A stretch of 5,383 nt of DNA, taken from assembly GCA_052034175.1 (NCBI GenBank), contig JBPOIX010000201.1:1-5383 (forward strand), given 5' to 3'. Of the stretch, positions 1-4,751 are shown piece after piece. The notes beneath the pieces are model-generated. The model searched no databases, was not told the DNA's origin, and worked only from the letters and a program-made list of their open reading frames with translations. This DNA comes from UBA668 sp052034175. Its GTDB lineage: Bacteria > Actinomycetota > Acidimicrobiia > Acidimicrobiales > Ilumatobacteraceae. The first letter of the stretch is position 1; every line of letters starts with the position of its first letter. Both the position numbers and the translations under genes were made by a program.

Positions 1-4
1 CGAA

Positions 5-532
5 GTGGCCGGGCACCGGCCGGACCCCGCACCGGAGAAGCAGGCCGCCGGCGCCGGCACCTCCGGGCTGGACACCGTCACCAGCCGCGTGGACCATGTG
101 GTGGTGGCCGTCGCCGACGTCGCCGCGGCCACCGCATCGCTGGTCGGGCGGTTCGGGTTCCACGAAAGCTCGCTGTCCGCACCGCACCAGGGAATGGCGG
201 CGGTAGCAGCGGGTGGGGTCACCTTCGTGCTCGTCGACCCCACCGCGTCCAACTCCGTTGCCCGCTATCTGGAGGCACACGGGCCGGGAGTGCAGCACGT
301 GGCGTTGGAGGTGCTCAACGCCGGATACGCCCGTGCCTGCGTGGCCGAGGCCGGCGCCCCCCTGCTCACCGAGGTCGTGGTGGACGCCGACGGCCACGAG
401 CAGTTCTTCGCCGCGGACGACGCCGCCGCCGGGCTGCAGTTGGGGTTCATCAGCCGCACCGGCCATCGCGTCGGCGTGGGGGCGGCAAACGTGCTGGCCT
501 TGTTCGAGGCGCTCGACGCCACGAGCCCGTAG
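5..532 (+). CDS. HPPD-like single-domain VOC family protein (start uncertain, possibly 5'-truncated)
   Basis: The frame encodes one vicinal-oxygen-chelate (glyoxalase/dioxygenase) domain, about residues 29-152 of 175 when counted from the GTG at 5. Visible signatures are VDHVVVAV (29-36), the strand GGVTFVLVDP (70-79), YLEAHGPGVQHVALEV (88-103) and a terminal GVGAANVLALFEALD (157-171). The last two resemble 4-hydroxyphenylpyruvate dioxygenase and hydroxymandelate synthase, which have two such domains and 350-400 residues. By that comparison H31 and H98 match the two iron-binding histidines, but the iron-binding glutamate position (strand LQLGFISR, 144-151) reads Gly147, so dioxygenase activity is doubtful. 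No stop precedes the GTG within the window, so the gene may start off the left edge; a GTG at 89 would give a bare domain. The low-complexity Ala/Gly/Pro stretch (residues 8-24) looks like a linker. Substrate unknown. The downstream lipoprotein gene is 59 bases away and appears to have its own promoter. Confidence 0.8.
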   Translation: MAGHRPDPAPEKQAAGAGTSGLDTVTSRVDHVVVAVADVAAATASLVGRFGFHESSLSAPHQGMAAVAAGGVTFVLVDPTASNSVARYLEAHGPGVQHVALEVLNAGYARACVAEAGAPLLTEVVVDADGHEQFFAADDAAAGLQLGFISRTGHRVGVGAANVLALFEALDATSP

Positions 533-554
533 GGGCCATCGGGAGGGCCGTTGG

Positions 555-560
555 TAGGCT
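555..560 (+). promoter_or_regulatory. candidate -10 box (TAGGCT) for the lipoprotein gene
   Basis: TAGGCT fits the actinobacterial TANNNT -10 pattern and lies in the 59-base gap between the VOC gene and the lipoprotein gene. It would place transcription start near 567 and leave a leader of about 25 bases. No convincing -35 hexamer is seen 16-19 bases upstream, so this is tentative. Confidence 0.3.
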
Positions 561-579
561 CGCCACACTTCCGCGAACC

Positions 580-584
580 GAGGT
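580..584 (+). promoter_or_regulatory. ribosome binding site (GAGGT) of the lipoprotein gene
   Basis: GAGGT ends 7 bases before the ATG at 592 and supports that start. It contrasts with the - strand genes here, whose starts lack a clear Shine-Dalgarno sequence and instead sit close to -10-like boxes. Confidence 0.55.
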
Positions 585-591
585 TTCTCGC

Positions 592-1734
592 ATGCACCGC
601 CGTGTCCTTCCCCTGCTGATCGCCACCACGTCGCTGCTCGCCGCGTGCTCCGACGACGCCGGCCCGGGCGGCACCACGCCGAGCACCGGGGGCGGCAACG
701 GCACGCTCGAGGTCGTCGCCGGCGAGGCCTTCCCCGCGGATCGTTGCGCGTTGAACCAGGCCGCAGGAACGATCACCTACCTGTCCAGCTTCGACTTCGC
801 CGCGACGGCATCGATCGTCGACGTGCTGGTGGCGGAGTCCAAGGGGTACTACGACGACCTGTGCCTGGACGTGGAGCTCAAGCCGAGCTTCTCGGTGGAC
901 AACTACCCGCAGATCGCGGCCAACGACGCCCAGTTCTCCTCCGGCGGCTCGTTCAGCGAGATGGTGGACTTCGCCGGCGCCAACGACGCCGGGTTCGTGG
1001 CGCTGGCGGTGGAGGGCCGCACCGGCATCGACGCCCTGATCACCAAGGACGGCGCGGCCCCGTCCATCGAGGACATCAAGGGCCACAAGATCGGCGTGAA
1101 GGGGGCCATCACCCCGTCGGTGAAGGCGATGCTCGCCGCCCAGGGTCTGGTCGAAGGAACCGACTACGAGACCGTTCTGCTCGACGGGTTCGACCCGATG
1201 GTGCACATCGAGGTGCCGGACATCGTCGGCTTCCCCGGCTACAAGAGCAACGAGCCGCTGCAACTGGAGGCGGCCGGTGTGCCCTTCACCTTGTACGACC
1301 CCAGCGATTACGACATCCCCGGCAGCTTCGGCGTGCTCTACACGAACACGACGTTCATGGACGAACACCCCACCGCGGCGCAGGACTTCTTGCGGGCCAC
1401 GTTGCGCGGCCTGGCCGACGCCGTGGCCGACCCAGCCGACGCGGCCGCCATCGCAGTGGCCGCCATCGAGGCCGGCGACAACATCATGTTCCTCTCGGCC
1501 GAGAGTGAGACGGCCCGCTGGGCGGTGGAGGCCGAGTTGGTGGGCGGCACTGCCACCGCCGACGCGCCCCTCGGGTTGCCGGTGCTGGAGTTGCTCACCG
1601 CCGAGGTCACCACCTACGCGGGCATCGGCCTGTTCGACGGGCAGGCGCCCGTGATCGACTCGATGGTGGACGTGTCCGTACTGCGCGAGGTCTACGCCGA
1701 CGACGGCAGCCTCATCTGGCCGGCTGCGGGCTGA
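592..1734 (+). CDS. ABC transporter substrate-binding lipoprotein, NMT1/THI5-like
   Basis: This 380-residue protein opens with a short Arg-containing n-region, a hydrophobic stretch and the lipobox LLAAC, so it should be exported, cleaved before Cys19 and lipid-anchored outside the membrane. A Gly/Thr/Pro-rich tether (about 20-40) follows. The mature domain begins at ITYLSSFDFA (61-70) and carries the family hallmark VLVAESKGYYDDLCLDVELKPS (78-99, a partner-helix/strand motif), SSGGSFSEMVDFA (116-128), the hinge-like DIKGHKIGVKG (161-171) and FGVLYTNTTFMDEHP (246-260), then a helical C-terminal part. These match the type II periplasmic-binding fold of the NMT1/THI5-like group, whose known ligands include thiamine pyrimidine precursors, riboflavin, nitrate and alkanesulfonates. 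The ligand cannot be read from the sequence. Cys52 and Cys91 could form a disulfide outside the cell (inference). No permease or ATPase gene is adjacent; the next gene is convergent ribF. Its start is supported by GAGGT at 580. Confidence 0.9.
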   Translation: MHRRVLPLLIATTSLLAACSDDAGPGGTTPSTGGGNGTLEVVAGEAFPADRCALNQAAGTITYLSSFDFAATASIVDVLVAESKGYYDDLCLDVELKPSFSVDNYPQIAANDAQFSSGGSFSEMVDFAGANDAGFVALAVEGRTGIDALITKDGAAPSIEDIKGHKIGVKGAITPSVKAMLAAQGLVEGTDYETVLLDGFDPMVHIEVPDIVGFPGYKSNEPLQLEAAGVPFTLYDPSDYDIPGSFGVLYTNTTFMDEHPTAAQDFLRATLRGLADAVADPADAAAIAVAAIEAGDNIMFLSAESETARWAVEAELVGGTATADAPLGLPVLELLTAEVTTYAGIGLFDGQAPVIDSMVDVSVLREVYADDGSLIWPAAG

Positions 1735-1748
1735 CTTCCCCGGGTCAG
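1731..1748 (+). terminator. short hairpin spanning both convergent stop codons
   Basis: CTGAC (1731-1735) pairs with GTCAG (1744-1748). In + strand RNA two U-G pairs extend the stem to 7 bp around a CCCC loop. The TGA stops of the lipoprotein gene and of ribF sit in opposite arms. There is no T-tract, so it could only be a non-canonical GC-rich terminator. Confidence 0.3.
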
Positions 1749-2689
1749 GCGCCGAGCACGCTACGAGCGTGCTCGATGTCGTGCTTGAGCTGCATCCGCA
1801 GGGCGTCGATCCCGTCGAACTTGCGCTCGCTGCGCAGGAAGTGGGTGAACTGCACCCGTGCGGTCTCCCCGTACAGGTCGCCGCTGAAGTCCAGCAGGTG
1901 GGCCTCCAGCAGGCTGTGATCGGCGTGCTCGTAGAACGTCGGGCGCCGACCGAGGTTCAGCGCACACGCATGGCGGCTGCCGTCCGGCCGGTGGTACCAG
2001 CCGGCATACACCCCGTCCGCCGGGATGCACGTCTGGTTCGGCACCTCGACGTTGGCGGTGGGAAAGCCGAGCAGGCGGCCGCGCTGGTCGCCGGCCACCA
2101 CCTTGCCACGAGCTTCGAACGGCCGGCCGAGCAGGCGAGCCGCCAGCTCCACTTGGCCGCCAGCCATCGCCCGGCGGATGGCAGTCGAGCTGATCGATTC
2201 ATCCGGCCCGTCGGTGCGCGGCACCAGCGACATCGGCTGCACCTCGAACCCGGAGGATGCGCCCAACTCCCGCAACGTGCCGACATTGCCCAGCCGGCCC
2301 CTGCCGAAGTGGAAGTCCTCCCCCACCACGACTGCCACGGCGTGAAGGCAGTCCACCAGCACCCGCCGGGCGAACGCCATCGGCTCCTCGGCCGCCTGAG
2401 CGAGGTCGAAGTGCACGAGCACCGTCCCGTCCACCCCGGTGGCCGCCAACAGCTCGAGCTTCTGGTCCAGGTCGGTGAGCAGCTTCGGGGCGGATTCCGG
2501 GCGCACGACGGACGCCGGGTGCCGATCGAAGGTGATCACCACGCTGCGGGCACCGGCGGCGGCGGCCATGCGGCGGACCTCGGCGATGACCGCCTGGTGG
2601 CCGAGGTGCACACCGTCGTAGGCGCCAATGGTGACAACCGTGCGCTCGCCCGGCCACGGAGCGGTGGAGAGGTCGGTGATGACGCGCAC
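1745..2689 (-). CDS. ribF: bifunctional riboflavin kinase / FMN adenylyltransferase (FAD synthetase)
   Basis: RibF phosphorylates riboflavin to FMN and adenylates FMN to FAD in the cytoplasm. The length, 314 residues, is normal for the two-domain enzyme. The N-terminal nucleotidyltransferase domain (about 1-185) shows GAYDGVHLGH (22-31, the HxGH-type ATP site), TFDRHP (53-58), GEDFHFGRGRLGN (123-135) and SISSTAIRRA (165-174). The C-terminal kinase domain (about 186-314) shows GFPTAN (208-213), ADGVYAG (224-230), NLGRRPTF (245-252) and LEAHLLDFSGDLYG (261-274), where Glu262 matches the catalytic glutamate of the family. All key motifs are intact, so both activities are expected. It is the last gene of the infB-rbfA-truB-ribF series, 25 bases after truB, and starts with GTG. 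No good Shine-Dalgarno is seen; a TAGCGT box lies 8 bases upstream. Its final codons contain a strong inverted repeat (1753-1775). Confidence 0.97.
   Translation of the reverse strand: MRVITDLSTAPWPGERTVVTIGAYDGVHLGHQAVIAEVRRMAAAAGARSVVITFDRHPASVVRPESAPKLLTDLDQKLELLAATGVDGTVLVHFDLAQAAEEPMAFARRVLVDCLHAVAVVVGEDFHFGRGRLGNVGTLRELGASSGFEVQPMSLVPRTDGPDESISSTAIRRAMAGGQVELAARLLGRPFEARGKVVAGDQRGRLLGFPTANVEVPNQTCIPADGVYAGWYHRPDGSRHACALNLGRRPTFYEHADHSLLEAHLLDFSGDLYGETARVQFTHFLRSERKFDGIDALRMQLKHDIEHARSVLGA
1753..1775. terminator. perfect 9-bp hairpin inside the ribF 3' end, candidate bidirectional terminator
   Basis: CGAGCACGC (1753-1761) and GCGTGCTCG (1767-1775) are perfect inverse complements around the 5-base loop TACGA. 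The element lies in the last codons of ribF, 18 bases past the convergent lipoprotein stop, where transcription from both sides must end. Neither strand has a T-tract after the stem, so intrinsic termination is an inference; the repeat itself is certain. Confidence 0.4.
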
Positions 2690-2697
2690 GGATGCGA

Positions 2698-2703
2698 ACG
2701 CTA
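2698..2703 (-). promoter_or_regulatory. candidate -10 box (TAGCGT) just upstream of ribF
   Basis: On the - strand TAGCGT ends 8 bases before the ribF GTG at 2689. That spacing would put transcription start at or within a base or two of the start codon, giving a leaderless or near-leaderless mRNA. It follows the truB stop and the hairpin at 2707-2724. No -35 was identified with confidence. Confidence 0.35.
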
Positions 2704-2706
2704 GCG

Positions 2707-2724
2707 GGCCGGGTTCACCCGGCC
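2707..2724 (-). terminator. GC-rich palindrome at the truB 3' end
   Basis: GGCCGGGT (2707-2714) and ACCCGGCC (2717-2724) are perfect inverse complements separated by two bases, and the truB stop lies in the centre. In RNA this makes a 7-bp all-GC stem capped by UGAA. No U-tract follows. Possible roles are termination, 3' end protection of truB mRNA, or a protein-binding palindrome upstream of ribF. Confidence 0.45.
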
Positions 2725-3593
2725 ACCACCACAGCGGGCTTCACTTCCGCGGCGCGGAACGCCTCGTACATCGCCAGCAAGTCCCCCTCCGGGCCACGCA
2801 CGGCCCATGGGCCTGCGCCGGTGAAGGCCTCGCCTCGGGGCAGGACACGGCCCTGGCGCACCATCGCCGCGGTGGCCTCATCCACCGTCACGTGGGGGTA
2901 GTCCCGCACCGCGGCGGGCAGGGGCAGGAGCTCGACGACGTCCGGAGCCTGCGCCTCCGCCAGCCCGAAGCTCCCGACCGCCACCCGGCGGAGGCCGTGG
3001 AGGTGAGCGCCGCCACCGCACAACCGGCCGAGGTCGTCCGCCAGGGTGCGAATGTAGGTGCCCTTGGAGCAGTGCACCTCCGCCCGGTACCGCAACGGGG
3101 CCGAGGTGGGGAAGATGTCGAAGCGGTACACGGTGACCGGCCGCGGGGCACGTTCCACCTCGACCCCTTCGCGGGCCAGCTCATGGAGCCGCTTGCCATC
3201 CACCCGCACCGCACTGACCATCGGCGGGATCTGCAGGATCGGCCCGACGAGGTTCTCCCGCACCGCGGCCTCCACGGTGGCGGCCGTCAGCCCCGCCATG
3301 TCGAAGGTGGCCGTCGTCAGGCCGGTGCTGTCCAGGCTGTCGGTGGTGCTCCCGAAGACGACCTCACCGTGGTACGTCTTGCCCAGGTCGGTGAGGAACC
3401 GCAGCAGCCGAGTGGCCCGGCCGACGCCCACGAGCAGCACGCCGGTGGCGTCCGGGTCGAGCGTGCCGGCGTGCCCGACCTGGCGTTCGCCGAAGCGACG
3501 GCGCAACATGCCGACCACATCGTGGCTGGTGACGCCTTGCGGCTTGTCCACCACCGCCAGGCCGTGGGTGTTCGGCGGCTTACGCCTCGCCAT
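2715..3593 (-). CDS. truB: tRNA pseudouridine(55) synthase
   Basis: TruB isomerises U55 in the T-loop of tRNAs to pseudouridine. From the ATG at 3593 it is 292 residues. Visible motifs are GLAVVDKPQGVTSHDVV (11-27), the catalytic loop GHAGTLDPDATGVL (40-53) with Asp46 as nucleophile, KTYHGEV (72-78) with the conserved Tyr74, QIPPMVSAVRVDGKRLHELAR (121-141, in two joined motifs) and SKGTYIRTLADDLG (176-189) with Tyr180 and Arg182. The C-terminal 70 residues, including GPWAVRGPEGDLLAMYE (261-277), look like the small PUA-type RNA-binding domain. I chose ATG 3593, which overlaps rbfA by 14 bases and begins directly with the family's usual basic N-terminus. A GTG at 3626 would add 11 residues and lacks a well-spaced ribosome site. 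Overlap with rbfA implies translational coupling. All catalytic residues are present. Confidence 0.97.
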   Translation of the reverse strand: MARRKPPNTHGLAVVDKPQGVTSHDVVGMLRRRFGERQVGHAGTLDPDATGVLLVGVGRATRLLRFLTDLGKTYHGEVVFGSTTDSLDSTGLTTATFDMAGLTAATVEAAVRENLVGPILQIPPMVSAVRVDGKRLHELAREGVEVERAPRPVTVYRFDIFPTSAPLRYRAEVHCSKGTYIRTLADDLGRLCGGGAHLHGLRRVAVGSFGLAEAQAPDVVELLPLPAAVRDYPHVTVDEATAAMVRQGRVLPRGEAFTGAGPWAVRGPEGDLLAMYEAFRAAEVKPAVVVAG

Positions 3594-4041
3594 CGCCGTC
3601 GCTCGCCGCGCCGGGCGTTGCGACACCCTGGTCGGGCTCGAGGTCCGGGTCCGGCGGGCGCGCGGGCAGGGTGTCGCGGTCGTGGAGGATCTTCTCGATG
3701 CGCTCCGCGGCGCGAATGACGTCGTCCGGCTTGAAGGACAGGATCGGAGTTTTCTTCGCTCTCACCTGACGGCCCACCGAACTCTGGATGCGGACCCGGT
3801 ACTGGGCCAGCGCGTCGAGGATCTCGGCATCGCCGTCGGGGCCGACCAAGGAGTCGTAGTAGACGACGGCACGGTTCATCTCGGGGTCGACATCGATCAT
3901 CGTGATCGTCACCAACGACAACCGCTCGTCGTCGATGCGCACCAGCTCGTCGGCGATGACCTCGCGCAGGGACTCGCTGAGGCGGGCCGTGCGCGGATAC
4001 TTGTGGGCAGACGGCGCGGCACTGCGGCGGGGGCGGCTCAT
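3580..4041 (-). CDS. rbfA: 30S ribosome-binding factor A
   Basis: RbfA binds the maturing 30S subunit near the 5' end of 16S rRNA and is needed for late assembly and cold adaptation. The protein has 153 residues. The core (about 13-115) follows the family pattern: basic start YPRTARLSESLREVIADEL (15-33), LSLVTITMIDVDPEMNRAVVYY (41-62, first strands of the type II KH-like fold), YRVRIQSSVGRQVRAKKTPILSF (81-103) with the conserved TPxLxF, and the D-rich helix DDVIRAAERIEKIL (106-119). Residues 120-153 form a Pro/Asp/Gly-rich acidic tail beyond the usual 115-130-residue length, probably disordered. The gene ends with TAA inside the truB start region. It begins 43 bases after the thioredoxin-fold gene; a TAGGGT box sits exactly 6 bases before the ATG, so a leaderless transcript is possible. 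The same G-rich bases could also act as a weak ribosome site. Confidence 0.96.
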   Translation of the reverse strand: MSRPRRSAAPSAHKYPRTARLSESLREVIADELVRIDDERLSLVTITMIDVDPEMNRAVVYYDSLVGPDGDAEILDALAQYRVRIQSSVGRQVRAKKTPILSFKPDDVIRAAERIEKILHDRDTLPARPPDPDLEPDQGVATPGAASDGDGEA

Positions 4042-4047
4042 ACCGCC

Positions 4048-4053
4048 ACCCTA
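4048..4053 (-). promoter_or_regulatory. candidate leaderless -10 box (TAGGGT) for rbfA
   Basis: On the - strand TAGGGT is followed by exactly 6 bases and then the rbfA ATG. This is the geometry of an actinobacterial leaderless promoter, where the A of ATG is the first transcribed base. The surrounding bases resemble those before the upstream gene's start (4727-4732). No -35 hexamer is recognisable at 17 bases. Confidence 0.4.
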
Positions 4054-4068
4054 CCGACCACCGCTGCG

Positions 4069-4081
4069 CCGGGACGCCCGG
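4069..4081 (-). terminator. weak GC hairpin after the thioredoxin-fold gene
   Basis: On the - strand CCGGG and CCCGG pair around a 3-base loop, beginning 3 bases after the stop at 4085. The stem is only 5 bp and no T-tract follows. It is listed because similar GC-rich repeats occupy the other gene ends of this cluster. Confidence 0.25.
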
Positions 4082-4084
4082 GTT

Positions 4085-4720
4085 TCAGCTGAAGTCGAGC
4101 TTGGCGCGCAGGGTGCGCTTGATCTCGGCGACCCCGCTGCCGGCCAGCACCTCGACGGCATCCCACAGGCGGAGGGCTTCCTCGCCCCGCGGTGTGCTGG
4201 AGATGACCGGGCCGAACAGGCTGGCTTCGCGGTCGGTGCCCGGGAAGTAGGTGAGGATCGGGGTGCCGACGTCCTTGCCGGTGCGGGCGAACGCTTCATC
4301 GGTGCTGGCGCGGACGGCCTCGTCGTGTGCCTCGTTGTCCACCTCCGCGGCATAGGCCACCGGAAGACCCACGGATGCCAGCATCTCCTCCATGAAGGCC
4401 TGCGGGGCGGCGTTGATCTCGGGGCGGCGCTGGCCGGGGTGGAAGGCGGTGCCGAGCGCGGTGTAGAGGGCATCGATCGCGCCGTTGCCGTGGTCCTGCT
4501 CCACCGCGTGGCACACGCGGTGGGCGTACAGGCCGGCCATGTGCGCGGCGCGGTACTCCGTGGTGTACCAGTCCTCGGTGCGGTTCTCGTTGATCATCTT
4601 CAGCGAGATGTACTTCCACGTGACGTCGTAGTCGCGCAGCGACTGCACCTCTTTGACCCAGCGCGAGGTGATCCAGGCGAACGGGCAGACAGGGTCGAAG
4701 TAGAACTCGAGATCAGCCAT
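4085..4720 (-). CDS. DsbA-family protein resembling mycothiol-dependent nitroreductase Rv2466c, CPFA active site
   Basis: This 211-residue cytoplasmic protein (no signal peptide) is a thioredoxin-fold, DsbA/FrnE-like member. It aligns well from memory with Mycobacterium tuberculosis Rv2466c. Shared blocks are FDPVCPFAWITSRW (8-21), ISLKMINENR (38-47), EQDHGNGAIDALYTALG (74-90), DVGTPI with cis-Pro154 (150-155) and FGPVISSTPRGEEALRLWDA (169-188). Rv2466c uses a CPWC dithiol and mycothiol; here the site is Cys12-Pro-Phe-Ala15, so the resolving cysteine is gone. The only other cysteine is Cys70. A monothiol mechanism with mycothiol, or a peroxidase/transferase-type role, is an inference. The gene sits between infB (31 bases upstream) and rbfA (43 bases downstream), an unusual place for a redox enzyme. 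A TAGCGT box lies 6 bases before the ATG, and a palindrome (4716-4742) spans the start codon. Confidence 0.92.
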   Translation of the reverse strand: MADLEFYFDPVCPFAWITSRWVKEVQSLRDYDVTWKYISLKMINENRTEDWYTTEYRAAHMAGLYAHRVCHAVEQDHGNGAIDALYTALGTAFHPGQRRPEINAAPQAFMEEMLASVGLPVAYAAEVDNEAHDEAVRASTDEAFARTGKDVGTPILTYFPGTDREASLFGPVISSTPRGEEALRLWDAVEVLAGSGVAEIKRTLRAKLDFS

Positions 4721-4742
4721 GCCAGCACGCTACCGGCATGGC
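4716..4742. repeat. perfect 8-bp-arm palindrome over the start of the thioredoxin-fold gene
   Basis: GCCATGCC (4716-4723) and GGCATGGC (4735-4742) are perfect inverse complements separated by 11 bases. On the - strand the gene's ATG lies in the downstream arm and the TAGCGT box in the spacer. As DNA it has the shape of a repressor operator; in mRNA reading through from infB it would form a hairpin hiding the start codon. Function is inferred. Confidence 0.45.
4727..4732 (-). promoter_or_regulatory. candidate leaderless promoter of the thioredoxin-fold gene
   Basis: TAGCGT on the - strand is followed by 6 bases and the ATG at 4720. A -35-like CTGACC, overlapping the infB stop codon, lies 17 bases upstream of it and matches TTGACA at four positions. 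This is the best-formed promoter candidate in the window and suggests expression independent of infB. Confidence 0.45.
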
Positions 4743-4751
4743 CAACCCGGG

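Noticed and set aside
522..562. Inverted repeat CGAGCC/GGCTCG around the end of the VOC gene
   Set aside because: It has 6-bp arms with a 29-base spacer and only weak internal pairing; in this base composition it is not persuasive as a terminator.
265..1368. Long antisense open frame (367 codons) opposite the VOC and lipoprotein genes
   Set aside because: It is a mirror frame of GC-rich coding sequence, with an Arg/Gly/Ala-heavy composition and no recognisable domain; the + strand genes explain the region.
1758..1763. Third TAGCGT (- strand) as a promoter
   Set aside because: It lies in the ribF 3' end within a hairpin, with only the convergent gene's 3' end downstream, so no gene could use it.
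4032..4047. GGCGG/CCGCC repeat flanking the rbfA start codon
   Set aside because: Five GC pairs with a 6-base loop are expected by chance at this GC content; it is much weaker than the 4716-4742 palindrome.
4670..4690. CPFA active site as a frameshift or sequencing artefact
   Set aside because: The frame is intact on both sides and conserved residues flank it directly, so it is a true substitution relative to CPWC.
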